Assembly (NCBI GenBank): GCA_050084515.1
Contig: CM114271.1
Coordinates: 3,782,001 to 3,846,000 of the forward strand
DNA length: 64,000 nucleotides
Origin: Blasia pusilla
Taxonomy: Eukaryota > Marchantiophyta > Marchantiopsida > Blasiales
Direction of reading: 5' to 3'
Part shown: positions 9,262-21,500 of the stretch, one piece after another
Position numbering within the stretch: the first letter of the stretch is position 1
Layout of the letters: every line of letters begins with the position of its first letter
Position numbers and translations under genes: made by a program
Notes under the pieces: generated by a model
Told to the model about the DNA's origin: nothing
Seen by the model: only the letters and a program-made list of their open reading frames with translations
The model's database searches: none

Positions 9262-11680
9262 CTAGACCAATACAAGAATATGGATCTGGTTTAACCCTTG
9301 TGAAGGTCAAGCACCGGCGCCCTAGTGGATCTAAAGACACAGGAACTTGGAAGCCTTACTAAGAAAAACAAACCTTATATAGAGTATTACGATGTAGATT
9401 ATCTCTAGAGGGGAGTTGAAGAGGGAGGTTGCCACCATAGTTTCATTATGACATACATTACTCTAATTATTATGAGTGCGATACAAAAGCATGCCAAAAT
9501 GCAAAGGAAATTTTGAACTAGTTTTTACTTGTTGGGGATGACTATGATGTAAAATATTCGAAAGAAGGAGGAGTGTGGTAAGTTAAAAAAGTTGGGAGGT
9601 TGTCAAGTCCCACGATTTGTAACAATAGCAATTGAGAATTTTTTTTCTAAATATATGCAAAAAGATACATATTAATTGTTCAAAATTTTTTAAGGAGAAG
9701 GTTACGTTTAATCATATGGGTTATTCTTCAAGAGGAGCATATTTCTTAATTTAAAAAAAGTACACTTCAAAAGAGTTACATTTTTTTTCTTAGCATGATA
9801 TTTTTATTTTTTGTCAATTTTGTATTTGGTTTTTGGGGGTAGTTTCAAACATAAGGTCTTTTATTCTAGTTTTATCATGGTGGTTTCAATTTTTTGAAAT
9901 TAAACATAGGTTCTTTAAAGACTTGCATTTTGCGAGCGTTTTAACAATACTCCTCATTTTTTGGAAAGTAAATTATTGACTATTTCCGTACATGTTCAAA
10001 GAGAGCAATGTAGGGTTGAAAAATATAGCTAACTAGATTGGTTTCCATAATTAAAACTTCCATTATAGTATAAACTATATGTTGTGTTTTCATTGAATTT
10101 TTTGTGAACTTTTGACTCATGCAAAAACATCCCAATATTGGCAAGTTGTTATTATAGGGTTTGGTTATAAATCCTCAAATACTCTTATATATTCTTTTCT
10201 TGGTTAGGAGTTTCAAGTTTAGGCATCTTAGAGGATGCTCTCACTAACTTTTGGCTTATATTAATCATTGTCTTGGCTCGGAATTCTAGGTTTAGGCATA
10301 TGTGAGTGAGTTGGTTTTTAGTCACTGGAAAGTCTGAGTGGCCTATGGGACCCCCTCCACATATGTGACATTGACATCTCATCCGACACACACCTTCACA
10401 TCTAGATTTCAAACATTTCTATTTTGAAGTTCCCACGGTGGAGATTTGGTTTTTTGAGTGAAGGTCTGAAATCTTTTTGTTTATCTAAATTCTTGACACG
10501 GGAGCATGGTTAAGGCACACACACATGAAGGGCACATAAGGCGAACTCTCTCTCAAACATGGACCATCCACGCCCTAAGTAGGGGACACCAGTGCCCGGG
10601 GGTTGAGACCGCCCCCCACTATCCAAAGGGAGAGTTGACCTAGGGACCTCTTTGAGAGGACCTTATGTTAGTTCAACTAACCTCTTGGTCATATCGCGCT
10701 TGATGATAGAGCACTTCCATAAACTTGGTACTCATTGTGTGTTCCATGAGATATGTGATTGTTCGAAGGTTTGAATGATTGAAAAGAAAGATGTAACATT
10801 TGGATGGGAAAAGCTAGATGGAAATATTGATTATCATGGCCATATAATTCAAGCCTTCCTCAATAATATGGCTTGAGGCTCGGGGTCATATTGTTTAAGT
10901 TAGCACGATACATTTTAAATTCCAGAAATTTAGCTTGTAGTCAAAGGTTTCACATGTGACAAGTTTTCATTTGTTGAGCTCATCGTAAACATTCAAGTGG
11001 AATCATTTCTAGGTAAGATTTTCATTGCTATTTAAACCAAAAACATTATCAAATTAGATTTCCATCTTTGAAAATTCCTTGCAAGAAATAACCAACTATA
11101 AGTTTCTTTTCTTTTTTCCCCGTCAAAAAGAATCTCCAAATATATCTCATGAATTTATTTTGAGTTTTCATAATTTCATATTTAGAGATTTGTTATTATT
11201 TTTTATTTTCATCCCTACTATGTCGTGGCACAAAATTATTAGTCCTTTGAAAAACGTAAAACATTTTTCATCTCCATCCCTATTATGTTGTGGCACTATA
11301 TTAGTAGGGCTATTCAATTCAAGGTTACGACCAAGTTTGGAGGGCCCATGAGGCCAAGGTTATGGACAATCCCCATTTGGAGAAACAAGCACCTATTTTG
11401 TTGTGCAGTTTCTCCAAATGTCGTGTTAACACTGATGACCAAAAGAGGCTTTTGTCCTCTTTTGGTTGATACTAATTTTTCCCATATTAAATTTTTTTAA
11501 ATATATGAAAATTAAATAAGTTCCACCTCGTGTGGACAAAACGAGGATTCATTCCCTCTCTAAACTTATCCTCCATAGGGGAGAATAGAGTAGACCTAGT
11601 AGTCTTTTGACAAACATAAAACAAGCGCATGCCATCTATATTATTATTAGCCTCACACTCTCAACAACAAACAACAACCT
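9262..11680. other. AT-rich intergenic DNA downstream of element 1
   Basis: Composition drops sharply to AT-rich after 9360. I find no convincing gene. The stretch 10400-10560 is a dispersed repeat, with a diverged second copy at 46735-46890 (shared words include TTTCAAACATTT, AATTCTTGAC and CACACAC/CACACGTAC). The stretch 10560-10690, with a C-run and direct repeats, has no recognisable identity. Confidence 0.5.
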
Positions 11681-11686
11681 CTTTGC

Positions 11687-12412
11687 CTCTAATACTTAAA
11701 TTCCATCTAACTAATATAGAGAAAGGGTGCAAGAATGGCTCTTCCTCAACCCACATACGCGCTTTATGGGACTACTAAGTTGAAAGGGCGGTGGGGAGAC
11801 TTGAGTAGCCCTATTAGTCCTTTGAAAAACAGAAAACAAGCGAATGCTGGATGTTGTCGATATTATTATTAGCAACATGGTTTCAACAACAAACAACGCC
11901 CTCTTCGCCTCTAATACCTCAATTCCATCTAACTAATATAGAGAAAGGGTGCAAGAACGACTCTTCCTTAACCCATGCACGCCGTATGTGGGACTAGTAA
12001 GTTTCGCCTCTAATACCTCAATTCCATCCAACTAATATAGAGAAAGGGTGCAAGAATGGCTCTTCCTCAACCCATATACGCGCTTTATGGGACTAATAAG
12101 TTGAAAGGGCGGTGGAGAGACTTGAGTAGCCCTAGTAGTCCTTTGAAAAACAGAAAACAAGCGAATGCTGGATGTTGTCGATATTATTATTAGCAACATG
12201 GTTTCAACAACAAACATCGCCCTCTTCGCCTCTAATACCTCAATTCCATCTAACTAATATAGAGAAAGGGTGCAAGAACGACTCTTCCTTAACCCATGCA
12301 CGCCGTGTGTGGGACTGGTAAGTTTCGCCTCTAATACCTCAATTCCATCTAACAAATATAGAGAAAGGGTGCAAGAACGACTCTTCCTAATCCCATGCAC
12401 GCGTTGTCCGGG
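11687..12412. repeat. 321-bp higher-order tandem repeat
   Basis: A unit of about 321 bp is repeated: 11711-11896 recurs at 12032-12217. Inside it, the word CTCTAATACCTCAATTCCAT occurs (with small changes) near 11687, 11908, 12006, 12227 and 12326, giving an alternating 221/98-bp spacing. No coding content is evident. The array ends directly in a second, shorter array. Confidence 0.85.
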
Positions 12413-12690
12413 ACTAGTAGTTGAAAGGGCGGGGGAGAGAATTGAGTGACCCAAGTAAACCCATGGACACGGTGTAGGTGTCTCGGACTAGTAAATTGAA
12501 AGGGCGGGGGAGAGAATTGAGTGACCCAAGTAAACCCATGCACACGGTGTAGGTGTCTCGGACTAGTAAGTTGAAAGGGCGTGGGAGAGAATTGAGTAGC
12601 CCAAGTAAACCCATGGACACGTGTCGATGTATGGGACTAGTAAGTTGAAAGGGGGAGATAGATGATTGAGTAGCCCAAGTAGTGCTTTGG
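12413..12690. repeat. 74-75 bp tandem array
   Basis: Units start ACTAGTA at 12413, 12487, 12562 and 12636. Each carries a GTTGAAAGGGCG-like word, a GAGAATTGAGT-like word and CCCAAGTAAACCCATG. Parts of the unit also occur inside the 321-bp repeat, so the two arrays share an origin. Confidence 0.85.
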
Positions 12691-12808
12691 AAAACTAGAA
12701 AACGTGAAGTGCCACAAAGCTCAAAAGAAAAGCTACCACGGTTTGCATCACAAGATTTGCTAAGTAAAAGTGAAAATATTAGTAAACGGCTGCAAGGACT
12801 TGGCATAA

Positions 12809-12832
12809 CGCTAGAAGGAGGGGTCGAACCTC

Positions 12833-12865
<33 letters not shown>

Positions 12866-12882
12866 AACTGAGCTATTCCAGC
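12809..12882 (-). tRNA. tRNA-Asn(GUU)
   Basis: On the minus strand: acceptor GCTGGAA pairs with TTCTAGC (one G:U), D arm TAGCTCAGTTGGTTAGAGC, anticodon loop CTGTTAA with anticodon GTT, T arm GGAGG-TTCGACC-CCTCC, discriminator G. No intron; length 74 including the discriminator base. The sequence is close to standard plant nuclear tRNA-Asn and all stems pair, so it should be functional. Confidence 0.96.
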
Positions 12883-12968
12883 TTCTTGTTTTCTCTCTTG
12901 GTTACCACAGTATAGTATATTAAAAATAATTTCTGGCTGACACGTCGCTCTCTTTCCCTTAGGAGTGG

Positions 12969-13328
12969 ATGTTGCGTTCCTTCCTTCCTTCCTTCCTTCC
13001 TTCCTGTCTGTCAACTGTCAACGGTCTACATTTTCCTCCGTTCTTTATGAAGAGCGAATTCTCTCACTCTGTCCCGATTCTCGCTCCGGATTCCGATCTC
13101 TTTCCTGCGTGCGAATGCGAAGCTTGCAAGGTGGCTTTCCAATTGTGCGATAGGCGATCGCTACGCACTTTGGGTCCTCGATTTCACGCTGCTGTGAAGC
13201 CTTTCAATCAGCAGGCAGGAGGGCCAGAAGCGGACATTACAGGAGCAGTCGCAAGCCGGAGCAGCGCAATGCAGAAAAGAAAGTGAGTTAGTGATTGATT
13301 CAATTAGAGACGGATGTTAGACGTAGGG

Positions 13329-13366
<38 letters not shown>

Positions 13367-13444
13367 TACTCATTAAGTAGTGCCTGTCGTAGCCTTGCGA
13401 CCATAGACCCCGCGCCCTGGTTGGACGGTGCTTGAGACTGGGAT

Positions 13445-13475
<31 letters not shown>

Positions 13476-15361
13476 CAATTGGAGAGAGTAGCGTGTAATG
13501 GTGAGGAATGATTTGTCTGCGGGGCGTCTCAAGGGATCCATTTGATTGTGATTTTGATTTTAATTTCGGTCTCTGGGCCTCGGGAAGAGCCTAACGAGGC
13601 CTGTGGAACCCTCCCCTCGTCTGAAATGGCATCGCCTTAGAATGAAAAGGGATCTTGCGGTAGAGATAGAAGAGTGGGAGGGCTGAGATTTGCTCCGGAG
13701 AGTGATGATTTTAAAACTTGTGTGTGTGTGTGATGACACATGAGTGTTCCGGCGATCGTAATTCTGTAGCATAACTCCAAATCTTTGGTTCATTCATTAG
13801 GTTCTGGGTTTGGGAAGCCTGTCTTAATGCGAGTGCAGGGATGAAAACAAGAAACACTTCTAAAAATACCCTTTACAATCGAGTGTTTGGAACCGGTGAA
13901 TGTAACTTGCTTAATGGAGAATTGCGTCACATTGTCACAAATGTACCCCTAATGTAGTTTCAGCTTTTGTTTGTATGAATGTGTGTTTTTCTTAAAACAG
14001 CTTCAATGCTGAGCTGCTGGCTGAAGAATACTCAGATCCGTGTAGACATGCACTAGCTTTAAGGTTTTTATTGCTGGAGGTCCATGGATGAATGGGACGG
14101 CAGGGCACGCTTGGAATGATCCTGTTGGCAATGTAGCAGCATGGAACGTGTACTGTAATTTAGGAAAGGGAGAGACGAGATAGAAGAAAGAAACTCTCTT
14201 CAAAAACTACCATAAATTGGAACGATGAAAATGTTATCACTTTAGAGTAGCCAGCTGCATGAATATCATTTCAGCGAGACCATTCTAGCTCAGTGGGAAT
14301 GTCAGATAAAGATAGTTTGGGTAAAGGTTCCAGGCTTACTATATGTCTGTTAATGGAAGCATCTGATTCTGCTACTCTAAGTGATTCCCAACTTGAGTAC
14401 TTGGCTACAGTGGCACTATATTTCAGTATGCCAGTTTGTCTCTAGCCAAAATCCAGACTAGTATGTAGTCTCTGGCTCAGATGAGATTTGTCTAGAAGTT
14501 TTCACAAAGTCCATAAGCAGCTCTGATACTACATCATTTATCGCTCATCTTTCAACGATAAGGCAGTGCGTCTCATAGCTTTGCAACCATAGATCCCTCG
14601 TCTGGTTCAACAGACTGTACTTATGAAGTAGTGCCTGTCGTAGCTGGTTCAACAGAGATATAGACTGTGATGGGTGTAGAGGGGCAAAGCATTGAAGAAG
14701 GTAGGATTTTCGCGGAGACTCTCACATAGTGCGAGTGCTGACCATCTAGAGAGTTGCAACAGAGGTTGTAGTTATCAGCCAAGAGGCCTTCTACTATGCT
14801 ATCTACCTTACCAGACTTGGACCCTCGATACACGTAACTTACCAGTGCAGGAGCGTTGGGTCATTCAATCTAGGCTGCTGAACACGATGTACACCTCGAG
14901 CAGTACCAGCTCAGCAGTTTGAGTGCACGTTGTTGCTCTTTGTAATGTGCCCTTGGGGTTCCTTGTCTCTCTTTTTAAAGGACTCTGCTTTGCAGGTAGT
15001 AGACTACCTGACCGTGGGCTCATTAGTCATATTGGCCCTCATTACCACACATTGCTGTTCAACAGGAGAACTTGTGACAAGCGCCTCTTGGTCCCTTTTA
15101 TCCGCCTTCATAAGTTAACATAGGGTTCTCAGTACCCCTGCAACAAAACCGAAATCAGGAAGTGACAAGAATATCAGATCCTCTAGTGATTCTGTATCTT
15201 GCATTAGATCCCTAAAAACAAATCCAGGGGAATCCCTGTTTGGGAATGTGCCTCAAATTCTAGTTCAGAAAGAGCAGCAACCTACTCTGAAGTTGCTAAG
15301 CTGGAATTATCAGGCTACTCTGAATGCAGAAACTAAAGAATTGGGAGAGCTCACACAGTAA
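12969..15361 (+). CDS. Unrecognised protein, five-exon gene model
   Basis: Five exons join with consistent phase and GT-AG borders: 12969-13282, 14001-14063, 14289-14425, 14996-15113, 15133-15361. They give about 286 aa. The start may instead be ATG 13047, because the first 26 codons are a CCTT simple repeat. The middle reads NFNAELLAEEYSDPCRHALA, then SRLTICLLMEASDSATLSDS, then SRLPDRGLISHIGPHYHTLL. I recognise no domain. There are no membrane segments, and a Cys-rich patch (CECEAC) lies near the N terminus. Exon 5 could continue through a donor at 15358 (GTAATA) instead of stopping at 15359-15361. Introns 1 and 3 carry antisense LINE pieces. The first exon is GC-rich, as for a promoter-proximal exon. 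Confidence 0.5.
13331..13475 (-). mobile_element. LINE 3' fragment (copy 1) flanked by (GA)n on both sides
   Basis: About 80 bp (13365-13446) match the 3' end of the LINE at 29047-29130, including the shared word GCCTGTCGTAGCCTTGCGAC. A perfect (AG)n run lies on each side, at 13331-13364 and 13447-13475. On the LINE strand the element is therefore preceded and followed by (TC)n. It lies in intron 1 of the gene starting at 12969, antisense to it. Confidence 0.75.
14560..14925 (-). mobile_element. Decayed LINE 3' fragment (copy 2)
   Basis: A minus-strand reading gives YRGSKSGKVDSIVEGLLADN and QHSHYVRVSAKI, closely matching the C-terminal part of the LINE at 29053-29514 (WGSQSGKVDGVVKSFLVD, QHSHYMRVSPSS). 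Stops and a short internal rearrangement near 14580-14660 show decay. It lies in intron 3 of the gene starting at 12969. Confidence 0.7.
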
Positions 15362-18300
15362 TATAGGAATGAGGATGCAAACCCTGAAACAGCACGAGTC
15401 AAAAGGTGCTGTGGGTAATTTGTCTACAAGGAAAGCAAGTAAGAAACTGGGGAGAGGAGGGAAGACATACCTCTGCCAGACAGCAGAAGAGAATTCTCTA
15501 AGGTTTCATGAAGCTTTAAACTTTCTTTCTTCATCTCCTCCTTACTTACTTCCTGTAGTTTTCTATCTTTTGGGCCTTCTCTTTTTATTTTTTCTTTTTT
15601 CCTGTAAGCTTTCCTGCTGTCCATTTCGTGATGAGAAATCGAAGAAAGATTAGATCACTTCACTTCGACCCAAAAACCAAACAGTGAGTTTGGTAGAATT
15701 GAATATATATGTGCTGAAACTCTATCACTGATTGCCATTATCTTGTGTCTGTGTAATTCTTTTACTAAACGCGGACATGTGATCTTGCTCTGCAAGAGCT
15801 ACAGCAGAATGAGCTTCCTGTAATTTTCTGGTTACAAACAATTATGGATCCAGTGGAATGTATGAATAGTTAGTTTCATTTCTACATCCGATTTCACGAT
15901 TGCTTCACTACTACGTGTGCTATTTTTTTGCATTCCAGAAATAGTGCAGAGAATTCCCATTTCTTGGAAGAGTGTAATTTCCTGTCCATGAACGTCCAGA
16001 TCATTCCCATATCCTTTCCCGGAGATGCGAAATTGTTCTGTTCTCTTGTATTGGAAATACCCAATTGATCACTCACATTGGAAAAAAGACAACTTTCCTT
16101 TCCTGCTCTCATGATATTGCTTGGATTTCTTGCAATGCCATTATAATTCCGCTTGGACCAGTTAGAGGGGGACTATGGAAAGTGCAAGAGTTCAGTGTGA
16201 GCAATTAATGTGATCCATTGGAAACATCAAACTAATCCTGCCTGTGCGAAGTAGTTAGATCCCATTTCTCATGGATGAAGAAACCTCTAACAACTATTGG
16301 ATCTTTGGAAATTGTGTTGTTGATCCAGTGGCTGTGGGAGTGAGGAGACCTGAAGGAGGGAATAATTTGTGCAGCTCAAACCAGAGAAACCTGCAGCCTG
16401 CAGGATTCACACGTGGGTTTGTGGAGGTAGGGTCCAACTATTTTATGAACACTTCACACTTCATTGTGATGGCATTTAGAATTTTATGAACTCATACGAT
16501 TCGAGTTCTCAGCTGTGAAAGGATTGACCTGTGTCTCCCACAACCCAGTCAATTCCATATTCTATCTGGTCAATACTCTCCTCTAAAAGGGCTAGCACTA
16601 TACTCTATGTTGATACAAACTCCATATGTTGCGGATGTAGATCTCTATATGGTATTGAGATCTCAACCTTAGGTCTTGTTTTGTAGGTTTCTAAAGGGTA
16701 CCATCACTCACTCCCATCTTATTAGTCCCCCCTCTTTCTACAGCCAGGTAAATTCTATTTTTTCTCCCCTCCATTCATCACACTTTATAATATCCATATC
16801 ATAACTAGCCGTGCGTGCATGATGGCTTTTCTCAAAGCATTCACTAATTTCGAAAGTGGTCAAGAGGCAAGGAATCAATTCAATATCGGAAAGACTCACT
16901 CTTCTTTTCTTTACTAGTGGAGTCGATTGATGGTATCAATTTGGAACTTAGGTGAGGTAGCATAACATTCTCATGGTACCATGGATATGAGGACTATATA
17001 TAATGTCACGTTGAACTACAAAATACCTCAGCGACGACCTATGTTCAACTTAGCTTCAAATGGTTTGACTGATTCTTAAGAGCAGAAAACCTTAATTCCA
17101 CCTTTCAAGTGGGCCTTCTACAAAATCTGCAACACGCTCCTTTGTGTTTCTTCACCATCCACTTTGAGGTGGACGGTATAGGGATTTTTTCAAAGATGTG
17201 GAATTGGAAGTACTATGTGTCTATGGATTCATACAAAAATGACGATGGGAAGTATTGTGGAATGTCGTCAAATGATCCACAGCTCCTAACGTAGGAAAAG
17301 ATGGTGTGGTCAACATAGGACCAATGATAGTCCCTTAATAGGGACATGTCAAAGAGATATGTTTTGGAAGAAGATTGAGAAAATGGAATTATGTGGGGCA
17401 TTCACTTTAGAGTGTGAGCTCCACAATAATATAATTAAAATTATAAATATATGTATATATAAAATAATTTAAAAAGGATGGGGTTAGAGGAAACCTCTTT
17501 GGGTGTTGTCGGTGTTGACACTTTTCCTCTTTAAGGCCCTCCAATTGTTAACGAGTATCATTTAAAGATAAAAAAGTAATAAAATTAAGGGAAAAACTTG
17601 TCTCCCTTACACCATAGAGACTACATACTAGGAGTTAATTATAAAATTCTATATTTTAACATGATTTATAAATTTAAAGTTTCTTGATGTCATTTTCTCA
17701 TCCTTGATCTTGTAAAACTTTATTTCTTACATAAGTTAGGTAGGATAACTATTATTAATTTAATTTTAGATAATAATATATTTATTAAGGGAATATTAAA
17801 ATCTCTTAAAATTGGAATAAAATGTTTTAAAATATCTTCTTGCCTCCATATTGTGGAATATTCCTATAATTTCCTTACTTTCTCTTATTCAATTTTAAGT
17901 GAAAGGCTTTTTAACTAGAGTGAAAATTTGGTTGGCTCCATTTTTTCATACAAACATAGATTTTTCTTTTTTTGATTTATACATATATTCTGAAAATGAT
18001 GAAGAAAATTTTCTTTATTGAAATTTCCATATTAGTAGTCCTTAGTACGATATGGATATTACTTCTAGATGTATATATTTCATGTAAATCTTTAGTTTAA
18101 TTTATGGTTATTGACAAATCATTTCATATTACTCCTTTTGGTATAATTATTCTTTTAAAATTTTTTGTCCAAAGTTGATTGTCTTTTAAAAATTCTCTAT
18201 GAACTAACATTCTTACTTGAGTTTAATAGATGCTAGATGCAATTTTTTTTTCTGATTTATATTGCATCAATCTAACATATTTTACAAAAACTTCTCTAGA

Positions 18301-18529
18301 AACTTACTTTCTCGCTTAAGTTCTCTATATATATATAAATAATGATCTACATCCTAAATGGAAAATTTGAAGAATTACTAGTGTGGATCTTACACTTATT
18401 ATTATTATTATTATTGATTAGTTTTTGCAGGAACGAAGAGTAGCATGTTGAAGGTGTTTCAACAGGTTGAGGAGGGTTTGTGGATCTATCTATAGACGGG
18501 CAACGAGAGAGGAAGTCTAGAACGAAGCA
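15362..18529. other. Region with weak coding hints, otherwise AT-rich
   Basis: An open frame at 16271-16489 (72 aa, MDEETSNNYWIFGNCVVDPV...) and short open stretches near 15324-15420 and 15795-15890 look more coding-like than their surroundings. They could be further exons of the upstream gene, but I could not join them in phase. From 16500 to 18500 the DNA is AT-rich without genes. An (ATT)n run lies near 18398-18415, just before the coiled-coil gene. Confidence 0.3.
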
Positions 18530-21500
18530 ATGGCGTTTGTAGCTTTCGGAAGAAAGAAAGTGAATAACATTCAACAACAACAAATATTAAATACTATTGA
18601 TAGTGAGGCAACAAAAGATGCATCAGGATCATCCCTACAAAGTGGACAAGATGCAATTTCTCAAGAAGATCTAGACCGTTATGGAATTGCTGAGGAGAGA
18701 ATGGAAGTGGAACAAAGGAAAATATATGGAGTTAGTGCAAGCTTGGAGTCTCAGACAGATTCTCAAAGAGAGTTGTTGGAGGAGGAGGAAGGTGGAGGCA
18801 TTCCGAAACTTCTGGAGCACAACGTTGCATTGCGTCGGAATTTTGATAATGTAATTTATTAGCGTGGCATGGTTGGATAATTTCTTGTGGAATATTCTCA
18901 ATAATTATATATGAAGTCCTGTTGGCCAAAATTTGATTGATTTTATTACATGAATAAAGATTATGCTAGATTGAATTGAATTAATTTATCATTTCTTATT
19001 ATCAAATTCTATCTAGCCTTGCTGGATTTTTTGTTAATCCTCTAAATCCTTTTCAAATTTAGATAAAGTCTTAGACTTAAATAGAGAGTGAGTTTATAAT
19101 GAATCATTCATTAATCATAATGGAAGGAATAGTCATATTTTTATGATTTCTTCTTGAATATTTTGGAATTCTTTTTTTACTAGAGGTAGAATTAATAATA
19201 AATATAAGCTAATTGTGACTTATTATAATTATAAGAAGTTATGATAGACTAGAATAATGAGTCCATTCACCTGAATTAAAATAGAATTTTGATAATTAAT
19301 CATATATATAGATATAGAGATAGATAGATATATAGATAGATAGATAGATATCCTTGAGTATATTATGAATAGCAAAAACAAGTGTGATGCTTTTTCATAG
19401 AAATTACAATAATATTTTTTCCTCTTAAATTATTAGTTTTTCTTCTTAAGGAGGTTAGGGTAAATTATCTTCTAAAATGAGAAAATCGTAATTAATATTC
19501 AAGGGCTTAATTTGAATCTAAAAGAAGTTGGGAAAGTTGTAGAGGTTTTTGGATGGATAAAAATTTTAATGGAGTGAGAAGACATGCCTTGATGAATTTC
19601 TTGTACAACTTAAATAAAAAGATGGCAAGAAAAAATCGAAAGATGTACAATTGGATGTTATAAATTTTCCAAGTCCTAATTAAACTTAGATTTTTCCAAG
19701 AGAAGTGTATAAAGATGATTGTGGGGCTACTAAGGCATGCTAATTTGGTTTATTTTGTCTCCAGTTGAAGAAGTTACATTTGCAATTAACTGATGCAAAT
19801 ACTCAACTCCAAGAGGCGTTCTTGAAGTTACAGACCGAGAAAGTATTGTACTCGAGGCCTCCACAACCTTATGAGATGAATGATTGTGGAAGATGAAGTT
19901 GTTCTTGGATATGATCTAAAATTTGCCTCTCTTGTTATTCTTTTAAGAAACTATTAAATATTTTTGGAACTCTTGATTGTAAGAGAAAAGGGCCACTTGA
20001 AAGCTTGTTCTAGATATCCAAGATTTTTTCATTGAATGGAGTATCTTTAGTTTATCGTAGATCTTCTTTTTAGTATTAATAATCTCTAGCACATCCATTA
20101 TTTCCTAATCACCTTACAATGATCCAGAAAAAAATGGAGAGCGGGCATCTACATTACGAAACAATACAACATGAAAAAGAGTTGATCGTTGCAGAGTTGG
20201 AAGATATGGTAGTCTTCTTCAACATCCATATGTTTTGCAGTTATAAAATTCTACTTCCCGAATAAAGAAGAATGTGCAAATAATCTTTCAATAACTATTC
20301 TAACTTTCAATCCAACAAATTTCTATAATATTAATTTGGCAATATTCTTGTAGTAGTCCATTCCCCTTTTGAAATGCTCGGCTTGTCCAATTATCTTTCC
20401 ATATGAATATTAAGACTTATAAGGACAATACGATTCATGGGGTGAGTTTCTTAATCAAATATGACAGAGAGTCAGACATGCAAAGGAGCTTACCGGATTG
20501 AAGTCCGAGCGTGAAGAGGCTTCTGGTGAGTGCTACAAAGGAATTCCTAAGTTTTGATATGTGTTGTCACTTTAACGTAAAATCTCTTTTGAAGTTTAAA
20601 TGTTGACATAAATGTACATCGTATGGAACTTCTAATAGATGCATCAAATGGTACTTTGCTTACTTTGATATTAATATTATTTGCCTAATTGTATGTATAT
20701 TGCTAATTGTTGAGCATAATCATCAATTGATAATTGATTAGTTGTAAGTAAGATTAAGAGACATTATTTTCATTTGGTAACTGGTCGGAAGCTACCTATG
20801 GATTATTGGTTTGATCTCTTTGTTATGGAGTAAAGTTGAATGGTTTAAGTGCAATCACTTGAACATTGATTAGAATCTAACTCTTTAGTTTGAGTTTGTC
20901 ACATTTGAAGAACATGGAGGTATAAGATAAACTATTATGCTAATATGTTTATAGCCCTATATAGCTTTGTGCCTTACCATTCCTTTAATTTCATCACTTC
21001 GTTTGCAACACCATAATTCGTTGGAATATGATTTCGAGATCTCCTATTCAAGTGAGCTAATTTTTATTTGAGTGTATTATGACTATGGAATGCACACTTA
21101 AGAGTTGTGGTTGTATATATTATGAAATTTCCTGAGTGTAATAATGGTGGGATATGATCTCACGGTGCATTATAAGCAAAAAATATTCCTTGTTTTAATG
21201 GTCAAAAAGATTATAAATTTCAAAAATGACATTTAATATATATGCTATTTGCAGTACTCGCGATTGAGTTGGAGCAGAAAAATAGGTCCTTGGAAACGAA
21301 GCTTGCAATTATGAAAGCAAAGAACAAAGACGTAAATCACAAGCTTGAAGTTGTGCGGTATGGACATCAAATCGAAGGGTCCGAGTCCGATCAGTCTTGC
21401 TCACAATTGGTGAGGTTGGTCTATCAATGCTTCAATTTTTAGTATCCTTCTCTATTTGTAATGTAGTCATCCTTGTTTCAACATGGTGTTGGGCCACCAC

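Noticed and set aside
12682-12915. 77-aa plus-strand open frame over the tRNA gene
   Set aside because: It is the complement of the tRNA-Asn gene and has no other support.
13331-13475. 5S rRNA or SINE origin of the GTAGTGCCTGTCGTAGCC block
   Set aside because: The same block is the coding 3' end of the LINE at 29047-29130, so no RNA-gene origin is needed.
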